This document shows, in pieces, positions 44,594 through 53,279 of a stretch of 64,000 bases of DNA. The stretch spans positions 186,001-250,000 of the forward strand of contig JAILZT010000001.1 in assembly GCA_023512345.1 (NCBI GenBank), given 5' to 3'. The stretch comes from Paenibacillus sp. (lineage in GTDB: Bacteria; Bacillota; Bacilli; Paenibacillales; Paenibacillaceae). The notes beneath the pieces were generated by a model. It saw only the letters and a list, made by a program, of their open reading frames with translations, did not search any database and was not told where the DNA came from. Position 1 is the first letter of the stretch; the number at the start of each line of letters is the position of its first letter. A program made the position numbers and the translations under genes.

Positions 44594-45165
44594 ATGTCCA
44601 ATTCCTTCCTAACTAAAAACGCACTAGCCCATTCATTAAAAGATCTAATGGAGCATACGCCGCTGAATAAAATTTCCGTCAGGCATCTGGTGGATGATTG
44701 CGGACTAAATAGACAAACCTTCTATTATCACTTTCAGGATATTTTTGATTTGCTCGGATGGATCTATAAGACAGAAGCAGTCGAAAGCCTCGCCCAATAT
44801 CGGAGCTATAACACGTGGATGGATTTCATCGTATCTTTTGTTATATCGAAAGCAATAAAGCATTTTGCTACAACACCTTGGATTCCCTGGGTCGAAATCA
44901 TCTGGACGCCTACTTGTACGAGGTAACGAATGACCTGATTATGGGAGTCATTAACGAACTCGCAACGGGACTGGAGGTCAGCGATGAAGATAAACGGTTT
45001 ATTGCGAACTTTTATACACTTGCCTTCACCGGCCTCTTGATTCAATGGATGAGAGACGGAATGAAGGATGAGCCGAAGCATATTATTACGAAGTTGTGCG
45101 GGCTGATTGAGGGAAACTTCCTCAAAGCCTTGCATACATACGAGAAAAGACCGTCGCAGCCCTAA
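44594..45165 (+). pseudogene. TetR/AcrR-family regulator, frameshifted
   Basis: The first frame (44594 on) encodes a normal TetR DNA-binding domain: KNALAHSLKDLMEHTPLNKISVRHLVDDCGLNRQTFYYHF, then ESLAQYRSYNTW. Just after this the frame goes wrong and stops at 44926. From about 44815 another frame resumes the DhaS-like C-terminal domain (DGFHRIFCYIESNKAFCYNT and on) to 45165. The break is at GGATGGAT. An intact gene would read TGGATGGATGGATTT, so loss of one GGAT unit (4 bases) by slippage explains it exactly. It probably regulated the adjacent oleate hydratase gene. A sequencing error is possible. Confidence 0.85.
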
Positions 45166-45184
45166 GGGCTCGGCGGATTTTTTA
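45151..45184 (+). terminator. Terminator after the TetR gene
   Basis: CCGTCGCAGCCC pairs with GGGCTCGGCGG around a TAA loop, and TTTTTT follows. Confidence 0.7.
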
Positions 45185-45372
45185 TGTGTAGAAGGGACGG
45201 GCCACGCATCCAAGTTCTGTCGATATCACACACATATTGTAAAAAAGATAGACACTTTCCCTCAAGTGACCAAAAACCTTACATTTTGAAGATTTTGATT
45301 ATACCCCGTATGTCGGCCTTAGTTTACATTAGGTTCATGAACAGCAATCAGTAACCTTTGGAGGCGACAATC

Positions 45373-46953
45373 GTGAAAAAAGAGTACGGTAACAAACAGG
45401 TTTACTTTGTAGGCGGCGGAATTGCATCACTTGCGGGTGCAGCATACCTCGTCAGAGACTGTGACTTTCCGGGACAGAACATTCACATTATTGAAGAAAT
45501 GAGGATTCTCGGCGGCAGCAACGATGGTGCAGGTGATGTTGAGGAAGGTTATGTTATCCGTGGTGGACGGATGCTTAATGATGAGGTGTATGAGAACCTT
45601 TGGGAGCTGCTCCTTACCATCCCTTCGATCGATCATCCGGGGATGTCTGTGCGTGAAGAAATCATTGCTTTTGATACCGCTAATCCAACGCATTCCAACG
45701 CCCGCCTTGTAAACAGCAAGGGTGAAGTTGAAGATGTACTGTCTATGGGCTTCGACATGGCTGACCGGATGGCAATGGGCAAGCTGATCATCACTCCTGA
45801 AGATAAAATGGGTAAATCCAAGATTAACGACTGGTTCGCTCCACACTTTTTCGAGACGAATTTCTGGTACATGTGGGCGACTACATTCGCTTTCCAGCCT
45901 TGGCATAGCGCAGTAGAGTTCAAACGTTATATGATCCGCTTCATGCATGAGTTTCCAAGAATTCAGACTCTCGAAGGAGTCACTCGTACCCCTTATAACC
46001 AATACGATTCCATCATTCTGCCGATGCACAAGTATCTTGAGCCCTTTGGTGTTGATTTCACTTTAAAATGCACAGTAACTGATCTCGAATTTAAAGACGG
46101 CGACGGCATTACAGTGACTAAGATGAACGTGCTTCGGGAGGGCGCTCAGGATGTAATTGTTGTGAACGAGGAAGATATCGTGATCGTCACGAACGGATCT
46201 ATGACTGAGGGATCAAGTCTTGGCTCAATGACCTCCGCTCCCTCTTTAAATGGCAAGGGTAGTTCATGGAAACTGTGGGAGAACATTGCGGCAAAAAAAC
46301 CAGGCCTCGGCAATCCTTCTTCCTTCGATGACCATGTGGACGGATCGAAATGGGAATCTTTTACCGTGACCTTCCAAGACTCTAAGTTCTTTGATTTGAT
46401 GGAAAAGTTCTCGCGCAACCGTGCCGGTACAGGTGCCTTAGTTACTTTCAAGGATTCGAGCTGGTTCATGTCTATCGTATTGGCATTCCAGCCGCATTTC
46501 CGCAACCAACCGGAGCATGTAAAAGTATTCTGGGGTTACGGGCTGTATCCGGACAAAATTGGTGATTTTGTGAAGAAAAGAATGTGCGATTGTACGGGAG
46601 AAGAAATTATGGAAGAGCTGATCGGGCATCTCCATTTTGAAGAATATAAGGATGAGATTATGGCTACAGCCAACTGTATTCCTTGCATGATGCCATATAT
46701 CACTTCCCAGTTCATGCCAAGGTTGAACAGCGATAGACCGCAGGTGGTTCCTGAAGGCTCTACGAATTTGGCGTTTGTTGGACAGTATTGTGAAATTCCC
46801 GATGATGTAGTCTTTACTGAGGAGTACTCCGTACGGGCAGCCAGAATTGCAGTCTATACGCTGCTTGGTATCAATCGGCCGATTGAACCGATCAACCAGT
46901 ATCAGTTCGATGTAAGAACGTTGTTTACGAGCTTCGTAACCTCTTTTAGATAA
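45373..46953 (+). CDS. ohyA: Oleate hydratase
   Basis: OhyA is an FAD-dependent enzyme that adds water to the cis-9 double bond of oleic, palmitoleic or linoleic acid, giving 10-hydroxy fatty acids and detoxifying host or environmental fatty acids. The 526-residue protein has the FAD Rossmann motif YFVGGGIASLAGAAYLV, ILGGSNDGAG, the family-typical FFETNFWYMWATTFAFQPWHSA, HEFPRIQTLEGVTRTPYNQYDS and GQYCEIPDDVVFTEEYSVRAAR. The start is GTG at 45373 after GGAGGC; TTG at 45358 is too close to that site. In the RGGRMLND motif, Met67 stands where many homologues have RGGREMEN with a catalytic Glu. Confidence 0.95.
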   Translation: MKKEYGNKQVYFVGGGIASLAGAAYLVRDCDFPGQNIHIIEEMRILGGSNDGAGDVEEGYVIRGGRMLNDEVYENLWELLLTIPSIDHPGMSVREEIIAFDTANPTHSNARLVNSKGEVEDVLSMGFDMADRMAMGKLIITPEDKMGKSKINDWFAPHFFETNFWYMWATTFAFQPWHSAVEFKRYMIRFMHEFPRIQTLEGVTRTPYNQYDSIILPMHKYLEPFGVDFTLKCTVTDLEFKDGDGITVTKMNVLREGAQDVIVVNEEDIVIVTNGSMTEGSSLGSMTSAPSLNGKGSSWKLWENIAAKKPGLGNPSSFDDHVDGSKWESFTVTFQDSKFFDLMEKFSRNRAGTGALVTFKDSSWFMSIVLAFQPHFRNQPEHVKVFWGYGLYPDKIGDFVKKRMCDCTGEEIMEELIGHLHFEEYKDEIMATANCIPCMMPYITSQFMPRLNSDRPQVVPEGSTNLAFVGQYCEIPDDVVFTEEYSVRAARIAVYTLLGINRPIEPINQYQFDVRTLFTSFVTSFR

Positions 46954-46972
46954 TGTACATTCCTTATATATT

Positions 46973-47017
46973 TAAAAAGGCGAAAGCATGAGGAATCCCT
47001 CTGCTTCGCCTTTTTTA
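46973..47017. terminator. Bidirectional terminator after oleate hydratase
   Basis: AAAAAGGCGAA.GCA.GAGG pairs with CCTC.TGC.TTCGCCTTTTTT. Confidence 0.85.
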
Positions 47018-47031
47018 TTATTCCTACTATA

Positions 47032-47754
47032 TTAAATGTCACAGGAGCCGTCAGAGCATCCGTCGTCTGGGGAAGCTTTTGAAGAATCAGACCCTACTAG
47101 CTGCAAAGCTGGAGCCCCCTGCTCTTCTGCCCATACCGTATCCAGAACCTCAGTGAATACAGGTCCAGGTTGTGCACCGGAGATCGCATATTTGTTATTA
47201 ATGACGAAGAACGGTACGCCTGTGATTCCAAGCCGCTGTCCTTCCTCTATATCTCCATTCACCTCATCGGTAAACGACTCGGTCTCCAGCATGTCGAGTA
47301 CGTCTTGCTCATTCAGGCCGATTTCAGCTGCAAGCTGGGCCAGCACAGTACGCTCTCCAAGATTCACCGAATCCGTAAAGTATGCGCGCAGCAACCGTTC
47401 GGACATCTCTGCACCTTTTCCTTGAGTGCCTGCATAGTGACTTAGGCGGTGGCTGTCAAAGGTATTGGTGGGCACAAGGCTATCGAAATGGAAGTCTAGA
47501 CCCACCCCTCTAGCCTGCTCTGCCAGTTGTTCATTCATCGCTATAGCTTTATCGCGGGTCATTCCGTATTTTACCGCCAGCATGTCATGAATATCCCGGC
47601 TTTCATTCACCTTAGCGTTAGGATCCAATTGAAAGCTGCGGAACACAACTTCAACCTGATCACGATGAGGGAACTGGCTTAATGCATTTTCCAGCCGTCT
47701 TTTACCTATATAGCAGAAAGGGCAAGCATAATCAGACCAAATATCTATTTTCAT
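47032..47754 (-). CDS. DsbA-family oxidoreductase, FrnE-like
   Basis: The 240-residue thioredoxin-fold protein has an N-terminal IDIWSDYACPFCYIGKRRLE with the CPFC active site, an inserted helical domain and the cis-Pro loop GITGVPFFVINNKYAISGAQ. This is the cytosolic FrnE/2-hydroxychromene-isomerase-like branch: there is no signal peptide. The C-terminus ends in DDGCSDGSCDI with two further Cys, which could bind a metal or form a disulfide. ATG at 47754 follows GAGGAGG by 8 bases. Confidence 0.93.
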   Translation of the reverse strand: MKIDIWSDYACPFCYIGKRRLENALSQFPHRDQVEVVFRSFQLDPNAKVNESRDIHDMLAVKYGMTRDKAIAMNEQLAEQARGVGLDFHFDSLVPTNTFDSHRLSHYAGTQGKGAEMSERLLRAYFTDSVNLGERTVLAQLAAEIGLNEQDVLDMLETESFTDEVNGDIEEGQRLGITGVPFFVINNKYAISGAQPGPVFTEVLDTVWAEEQGAPALQLVGSDSSKASPDDGCSDGSCDI

Positions 47755-47865
47755 GTAGTTAGCCTCCTCTAATATCAATTACTTAAAATACGTCACTTAC
47801 TATTATATAGTAGTATGCTTTAAATTACAAACTTTATTCCTCTAATAGGCAAGTAACGTTAGATC

Positions 47866-47907
47866 AAAAAAAAGCCAGGCTCATGGGTTAACCATGAGTC
47901 TGGCTTT
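47866..47907 (-). terminator. Terminator overlapping the 3' end of the GT4 gene
   Basis: AAAGCCAG.CTCATG pairs with CATGAG.CTGGCTTT, and eight T follow on the minus strand. The stop codon at 47888-47890 lies in the loop, so the stem includes the last six codons. Confidence 0.85.
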
Positions 47908-49201
47908 CTAATATGGGCAGTTTCGGAATTAAACTTCCCTCTGTTTCCGCTATGGGCCACAGTCTCATCGCTGCCTCTATACCCACACTTTCTTTAATTA
48001 GATCCATTAACTTGCTGCTCGTAATCTCTTCCGAATAATTGATGCGGACAATTTCTTGAGCGTTGTTCCCCATGGCTGCCCGAGCTTCTGGGTCGTCCAA
48101 CAGCTTCTGCATTGCGGTTGCAAGGCCGCTTGGATCAAGGTCTTCCACCAGGAGCCCATTCACTCCGTCTTGAACAAGCCCTCTTACCCCCATCACATTA
48201 AAAGCTACAGTCGGGAGTCCACATGCACTGGCTTCCAATATAACTAAAGGCAATCCTTCATAACGTGAGGGGAGTACGAATAACTCTGAGGCATTATAGT
48301 AATTCGCCAGCGTCTCCTTGTCCCGAATGGAGCCGAGCAGAACAATACGATCCTCAAGCCCCTTTTGCGTAATCAACTCTTTTAAGCTTTGTTCATCGGG
48401 TCCGTTGCCTGCTATTAGTATTTTGAGGTGAGGTACGTTCTTTAGATGCTGGGCCGCTTCTACCAATAAAGAATGACCTTTCTGATGCTCAAACAAACGG
48501 CCCACGGTAATGATATATCGATCCTCAGGCTTAAGTCCTAGTGCAGCTCGAGCAGTCTCCTTGTCCCTCAAGTAAAAGATTGAGGAGTTCACAAAATTAG
48601 GCACAAGCTTAATCCGACTAGACATACTAGGAAATTGTGCAACCATGCTGTGGTGTTCATCCTCATTCAGGGTTGTAAGAAAAGCAGCCTTATGAAGCGT
48701 TCGCTTCTTAATGGGTAAAATCCATTTATGAATACTGCCCCCATGGTAAGCGGCAATAATAGGTATATTAAGTTGCTTGGCAGTATGTGCCAGGCGTTCA
48801 AATCGGCCGGAAGCGTATTCCTGAGCATAGATCAAATCAATTGCATCTTCCTTCAAAATATCACCGAGGCTATTCTGAATGGTGGATACATACTGTGATA
48901 TGAACTTGCCAATGGGCGTTCTGTGGGAATAGGGAATCGCACAATAAGCTTTGTACAGCTTGCTTACCGGAATAAACTTCACCGTACAATCCACAACCCC
49001 ATGCTGGTAAGTCCGGACTTCGTCACCCTTCTGCGTAAAATTGTAAATCGTTGTATGGATGCCACTTTTGTTCAAGAGTCTAGCATAATCAAAGGAAAAA
49101 TCATTGTGGTAGGAATTCACATATTCCTCTTCACTAAGACCTAATCCCTTAACGAAAAAATCTTCAAAGTAATTGGTGTGCATAAAGATGCCAATGTTCA
49201 T
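47888..49201 (-). CDS. Glycosyltransferase family 4
   Basis: The 437-residue GT-B glycosyltransferase has an N-terminal acceptor domain (GIFMHTNYFEDFFVKGLG...). The C-terminal donor domain has VGRLFEHQKGHSLLVEAA, LIAGNGPDEQSLK and the signature LFVLPSRYEGLPLVILEASACGLPTVAF with the nucleotide-binding E-x7-E pair (Glu in EGLPLVILEA). It probably transfers a sugar in surface polysaccharide or teichoic-acid-like polymer synthesis. AAGGAGGG precedes ATG. It is transcribed divergently from the GT2 gene. Confidence 0.92.
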   Translation of the reverse strand: MNIGIFMHTNYFEDFFVKGLGLSEEEYVNSYHNDFSFDYARLLNKSGIHTTIYNFTQKGDEVRTYQHGVVDCTVKFIPVSKLYKAYCAIPYSHRTPIGKFISQYVSTIQNSLGDILKEDAIDLIYAQEYASGRFERLAHTAKQLNIPIIAAYHGGSIHKWILPIKKRTLHKAAFLTTLNEDEHHSMVAQFPSMSSRIKLVPNFVNSSIFYLRDKETARAALGLKPEDRYIITVGRLFEHQKGHSLLVEAAQHLKNVPHLKILIAGNGPDEQSLKELITQKGLEDRIVLLGSIRDKETLANYYNASELFVLPSRYEGLPLVILEASACGLPTVAFNVMGVRGLVQDGVNGLLVEDLDPSGLATAMQKLLDDPEARAAMGNNAQEIVRINYSEEITSSKLMDLIKESVGIEAAMRLWPIAETEGSLIPKLPILESQTHG

Positions 49202-49434
49202 ACGGACCCTCCTTTACCCAGCTGGATTATTATGGGATGATTCTTTCATTATAAACACTGTTTTAACAATTAAAAGTAAACGAAAGTGGTATATACGTCC
49301 TACTTTTGGGGGAGTAAAATATAGGAAAGCCAGTAGTGAGTCTATCTACCCTATATTTCAACTAACTTCGGGTGTTTAAAACAATTGATCTAGTGGGCAG
49401 TCTTTCCACTTCAAATATAGAGGGAGGCAGCGGC

Positions 49435-50367
49435 ATGCATGATCTATCCATAGTTATTCCAACACGAAATCGTATAGACGATCTTACATTATGTATACAA
49501 TCCATTGGCAGACAGACCCAGCTTGAGAATATATCTATAGAACTACTTATCGTGGATGATGGTGACATTCCAGAGGGCTTACTGAACTACTACAGGGCCA
49601 TCCTTGCTGGACTGCCAAAAGCTGAACTTCGTTACTATAAAAAGACCAAACCCGGCGTTTGGTTATCCCGTTACGAGGCGCTTGGACTGATTGACGGAGA
49701 AATTCTGCTAACCTTTGACGACGATGCGGAACTCGACGATCCGCAATATATCCGGCATATGCTCGATACCTACAGCATGGACAAAAGCATTGTCGGGGTA
49801 GGCGGTATCGCTAAAGGTCTTTCCAGCAGCTCATCAGGAAAACTGCTAGGCAGGCTTACCTGCCAAATGTCCAGTTCTCCAGGCCGGCTCTCAGCGAGCA
49901 CACTTGCAGGATCACTGCTGCTATGGGGAGAGACCAAGGAGATCTTCGAAACTGATTTCTTCCACGGCTGTAATATGTCATTTCGCCGTTCAGCGCTTCA
50001 GGATATGAAGCCTTACCCGTGGATGACCAGTTATGCCGTTGCGGATGACATTTACATGTGTCACTTAGCGAGCCGTTATGGCAAGTTGGTTATCAATCCT
50101 AAGCTGAAAATCCTCCATCACGAATCCCCAAGCTCGCGGGATAAAGCAGGACGAGTTGCAAGGGCTACCGCTGTTAACCATTATTATTTACTTAATCTAC
50201 GCAAGGCACCCATGAAAAACTACGTTGCTCTCCTATGGACACTGTCATACTTGACTGTAAAGGAAACGTTGAAGCAGAACTTCAATGCTGTAACAGGTTA
50301 TGCTTCGGGCATTTTATTCGTTCTTAATCCTAAGAAGGATAAATATAACGAGTATATGTTGGACTAA
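49435..50367 (+). CDS. Glycosyltransferase family 2 (GT-A)
   Basis: The 310-residue GT2 enzyme has the nucleotide-sugar binding SIVIPTRNRIDDLTLCIQSI, LLIVDDGD and a DxD-like LLTFDDDAELDD. It also has HGCNMSFRRSALQDM and VADDIYMCHLASRYG in the acceptor region, with a C-terminal extension to the membrane-associated IL FVLNP. ATG at 49435 follows GAGGGAGGC; the longer frame upstream overlaps the promoter region. With the divergent GT4 gene it suggests a small polysaccharide locus. Confidence 0.9.
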   Translation: MHDLSIVIPTRNRIDDLTLCIQSIGRQTQLENISIELLIVDDGDIPEGLLNYYRAILAGLPKAELRYYKKTKPGVWLSRYEALGLIDGEILLTFDDDAELDDPQYIRHMLDTYSMDKSIVGVGGIAKGLSSSSSGKLLGRLTCQMSSSPGRLSASTLAGSLLLWGETKEIFETDFFHGCNMSFRRSALQDMKPYPWMTSYAVADDIYMCHLASRYGKLVINPKLKILHHESPSSRDKAGRVARATAVNHYYLLNLRKAPMKNYVALLWTLSYLTVKETLKQNFNAVTGYASGILFVLNPKKDKYNEYMLD

Positions 50368-50387
50368 TAGAATTCCACTTCTTTTCT

Positions 50388-50421
50388 GATCCGCTCCTAA
50401 CTTCTGGAGCGGATTTTTTAT
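50388..50421 (+). terminator. Terminator of the GT2 gene
   Basis: CCGCTCC pairs with GGAGCGG around an 8-base loop and TTTTTT follows. Confidence 0.85.
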
Positions 50422-50516
50422 GCCCGAATTGTTAGGAATAGGAGTATCCAGCTTATCCTCTTCTGGGGTATGATAGTATTGATGTGATAAGAAACTAACT
50501 TTATGGATGGTGAAAC

Positions 50517-51650
50517 ATGTTTAAGAACAAAAAATCGACGCTAACTCTAGCCGGTATCGTCATCATCATTGCTGTAGCAGTCGGCGCTTGGATGCTTTTA
50601 AGCAACAAGGACAATAAGGATCCACAAGCTTCAAATGGTGCCCAAAATGAAACCAAAAATGTTGCGCAAGAATCCACTGAGGGCGGAACAAAATCGCTGT
50701 CCCAAACATTCTACATTTACGATACGGTCGTCAATATCAAGGTTTTTGGAGAGACTGTTGCTCAGAAAAATATGGATGATATCCTGCATTTGTTGGAGAA
50801 AATGGACATAGAGCTTAGCCGTACCAAAGAAGGCGGCGATGTATACGCCGTCAATCAAGCAGCAGGTAAAGAAGCGGTTGTTGTCTCTGACAATACGTTG
50901 GAGGTAGTAAAACTATCCGTGAAGTACGCTGAGGAAATGAATGGACTGTTTGATCCCACCATCGGCCCACTCGTAGATCTTTGGAATATCGGCAGTGGTG
51001 GAGAACAAGTCCCCCCACAAGCTGACATTGATAAAGCCAAGGCTCTGATCAATTACAAGGATGTTATTATTGATGAAACTGCCAAGACCGTAAAGCTGGC
51101 TAAAGAAGGCATGGTGCTTGATTTAGGCGGAATTGGTAAGGGATATGCGGCTGACCAAATCGCTGAGTATCTGAAGGCTCAAGGTTTGAACAGTGCAATG
51201 ATTAACCTTGGGGGCAGCAGTATTATTGCATTGGGCACCAAGCCTAACGGTTCCCAGTGGAACATTGGACTTCAAGACCCGGACCAAAGCCGTGGAACCC
51301 AACTTGGTACGATCAAAGTTAGCGATGAGGTTATCGATGCTTCTGGTGTATATGAAAGATTCTTCATTCAAGATGAAGTTCGATACCACCATATCCTTGA
51401 TCCTAGTACAGGCTTCCCTTCCCAAAACGGGCTTAAGAGTATCACTATTATGAGCCCTAATGCTACGGATGCAGATGCCTTATCCACCGGGGTGTTCCTG
51501 ATGGGTCTGGAAGAGGGAATGAAGTATCTTGAATCGCTTCCTGGAAACATTGAGGCTTTCTTCATTACTGATGACAACAAGATCTATGCAACATCGGGAA
51601 TAAGAGAACGATTGCAGCTAACTGATTCTACGTACAGTTTTGGAAATTAA
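50517..51650 (+). CDS. apbE: FAD:protein FMN transferase, ApbE family
   Basis: ApbE covalently attaches FMN from FAD to Thr of target proteins such as Rnf/Nqr or fumarate-reductase-like partners. The 377-residue protein has an N-terminal membrane anchor (about 9-28) and a low-complexity linker to residue 60, then the ApbE domain. GLFDPTIGPLVDLWNI, MVLDLGGIGKGYAADQIAEYLKAQG and the metal-site GDADALSTGVF-like TDADALSTGVFLMG are visible, and a His pair lies in YHHILDPSTGFP. No Cys lipobox is present, so it is membrane-anchored rather than a lipoprotein. No flavoprotein partner is nearby. Confidence 0.94.
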   Translation: MFKNKKSTLTLAGIVIIIAVAVGAWMLLSNKDNKDPQASNGAQNETKNVAQESTEGGTKSLSQTFYIYDTVVNIKVFGETVAQKNMDDILHLLEKMDIELSRTKEGGDVYAVNQAAGKEAVVVSDNTLEVVKLSVKYAEEMNGLFDPTIGPLVDLWNIGSGGEQVPPQADIDKAKALINYKDVIIDETAKTVKLAKEGMVLDLGGIGKGYAADQIAEYLKAQGLNSAMINLGGSSIIALGTKPNGSQWNIGLQDPDQSRGTQLGTIKVSDEVIDASGVYERFFIQDEVRYHHILDPSTGFPSQNGLKSITIMSPNATDADALSTGVFLMGLEEGMKYLESLPGNIEAFFITDDNKIYATSGIRERLQLTDSTYSFGN

Positions 51651-51661
51651 TCTTTAAGTAC

Positions 51662-51706
51662 AAAAAAGGCTATTCCCAACCATTGAGAAATGGAGGAATA
51701 GCCTTT
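51662..51706. terminator. Bidirectional terminator between apbE and the HAD gene
   Basis: AAAGGCTATTCC pairs exactly with GGAATAGCCTTT, with A/T runs on both sides. Confidence 0.8.
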
Positions 51707-51731
51707 AATATTTCACGTATTGGGAATTCGT

Positions 51732-52442
51732 TTATAGGATAGGAAGCTCCCCGAATTCAGCGTAATTGGTAAAGGTGTAGCTTGGTTTATGTGCGGTAAG
51801 CGGCTGTCTGTCTCTTGGGTTGTACCAGCATACCTTCCAACCTGCATCCATTGCTCCAACCACATCATTAGCCCAAGTATCACCAATATAAAGACACTGA
51901 TCAGCTGTTGTCCCTGTCTTTTTGTTAACATAAGCAAAGATCTCCGGGTCCGGCTTGGCGATCCCAACCGCATCAGAGATGAATATCCGGTTCTTGGGAA
52001 TCAGCTTATCTACACCCAGTGCACAAATTTTCTTCATTTGGTGATCCTCGGGACCATTGGTGATGATCCCCACAATATGCCCACCGGAAATAAATCTGTG
52101 AAGCTGCTGGAGTACTCCATCAATCATTTGGATTTTATACTGACGGTCAATGTAAGCGGCTTGTACCTGTGCTGCCTTATCGCGGTCCAAGTCTAACCCG
52201 AACTCTGCAAAAGCCAGTTCCATCCGCAGCAATCGTGTTTCCTCCAGCTCAAGCTTCCCCTGTAAATATTGGGGCCACAGTAAATCACTGTGATGTCTAA
52301 CCCTATGAAATAAATCCGCTATGTTCAGAACGCTATCGTCCAGCCCCAGCACTTCCCGCACTGCGTTCCGAAAGGGGACTAAATGATTGTACAGAGTATC
52401 ATCCAAATCAAAAAAAACCGCTAGCTTGTTGCTGTTATTCAC
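51732..52442 (-). CDS. HAD-superfamily hydrolase, YjjG-like
   Basis: The 236-residue haloacid-dehalogenase-type phosphatase has motif I FFDLDDTLYNH (Asp12 and Asp14), a helical cap (about 20-100), motif II GIITNGPED, motif III Lys in AVGIAKPDPEIF and motif IV LYIGDTWANDVVGA. It resembles the YjjG/YfnB group, which dephosphorylates nucleotides or sugar phosphates. The start is GTG after AAGGAGC. It lies 20 bases after the phosphodiesterase gene in the same operon. Confidence 0.92.
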   Translation of the reverse strand: MNNSNKLAVFFDLDDTLYNHLVPFRNAVREVLGLDDSVLNIADLFHRVRHHSDLLWPQYLQGKLELEETRLLRMELAFAEFGLDLDRDKAAQVQAAYIDRQYKIQMIDGVLQQLHRFISGGHIVGIITNGPEDHQMKKICALGVDKLIPKNRIFISDAVGIAKPDPEIFAYVNKKTGTTADQCLYIGDTWANDVVGAMDAGWKVCWYNPRDRQPLTAHKPSYTFTNYAEFGELPIL

Positions 52443-52462
52443 GTATTTGCTCCTTAATCATT

Positions 52463-52969
52463 TCACTTTTTAGAATCATAAAAAACATGGCGTGCGTTAA
52501 TTTCCCCATTCTCTATCTCCATCAATCCGAAAGAATACAGCTTTTCACGCCGTTTGTCGGTCGGTGAGCCTGGGTTAAACAGTAAGATTCCCTTATCATT
52601 CCTCATGAAAGGTTGATGGGAGTGCCCGAATAAGATGCAATCCACCTGATCATCGGAAAAAGCTTTTAATGCATTCCCCTCGGTCCCCTTTCCAGAATAA
52701 GGGGTATGTCCATGGACCATACCCACGCGCAGGCCCCCGAGCTCTAGGATCTTGCGTTCCCCGAACCTCTTAATAATTTCTTGGCCGTCATTGTTTCCTG
52801 CAATGCCTTCTACCGGAGCTAATGCGGCAAGCTGTTCATAAATTTCCATGTCTACCCAATCACCAAGATGCAGAATGAGATCCACCTTTCGGAATTCCTC
52901 CGTTAGAACCTGCGGCAGGGCCTTCGACATTCTCGTCATGTGCGTATCCGATACGACTCCTATTCTCAA
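52463..52969 (-). CDS. YfcE/MJ0936-type metallophosphodiesterase
   Basis: The 168-residue calcineurin-like phosphoesterase shows all metal-binding motifs: VVSDTHM, LHLGDW, GNNDG, VHGH and FGHSHQP. This family hydrolyses phosphodiesters such as bis-p-nitrophenyl phosphate; the natural substrate is unknown. The start is TTG at 52969, with GAGGAG about 8 bases upstream. It lies between the yqkE-like gene and the HAD gene, all on the minus strand with short gaps. Confidence 0.94.
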   Translation of the reverse strand: MRIGVVSDTHMTRMSKALPQVLTEEFRKVDLILHLGDWVDMEIYEQLAALAPVEGIAGNNDGQEIIKRFGERKILELGGLRVGMVHGHTPYSGKGTEGNALKAFSDDQVDCILFGHSHQPFMRNDKGILLFNPGSPTDKRREKLYSFGLMEIENGEINARHVFYDSKK

Positions 52970-52990
52970 GACGTCAGCTCCTCTTATCAG

Positions 52991-53251
52991 CTATTTATAT
53001 TTGTGCCAGTCCTGGCTGCTGTTCTCCAGCAGATGTCCAAAATCATTCTCCAACCGTTTCTTCTCTGCGTTACGCTGATCTTCTACGGCTTTGCGAGCGA
53101 GCTCTTTGCGGTTGTTCTCTTCCGCTTTCCATTCATCGGTCTGTGCCTTAAGCTTGTCCAAAACCTCACTGCTCAGCATATCTTTCAAAGTAGCCGGACC
53201 CTCAGCAGTTGGAGGACGTGATGGGCTTGGCATCTTTTTCTTTTTGGCCAC
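52991..53251 (-). CDS. yqkE: YqkE-family small protein (DUF3886 type)
   Basis: The 86-residue protein begins with a Lys/Pro-rich stretch (MAKKKKMPSPSRPP) and continues as a long charged helix (EVLDKLKAQTDEWKAEENNRKELARKAVEDQR) ending near SQDWHKYK. This matches YqkE/DUF3886 proteins of Bacilli, of unknown function. The start is GTG behind AAGGAGA. It is the first gene of a small cluster with the phosphodiesterase. Confidence 0.88.
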   Translation of the reverse strand: MAKKKKMPSPSRPPTAEGPATLKDMLSSEVLDKLKAQTDEWKAEENNRKELARKAVEDQRNAEKKRLENDFGHLLENSSQDWHKYK

Positions 53252-53279
53252 GATTCATCTCTCCTTATTAAAGTGTATT

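Noticed and set aside
44815-44926. Programmed frameshift in the TetR gene
   Set aside because: No slippery heptamer or downstream pseudoknot is apparent; loss of a GGAT unit explains the break more simply.
45251-45270. Imperfect palindrome GACACTT..AAGTGAC before ohyA as a TetR operator
   Set aside because: One mismatch and modest length; its position relative to a promoter could not be established.
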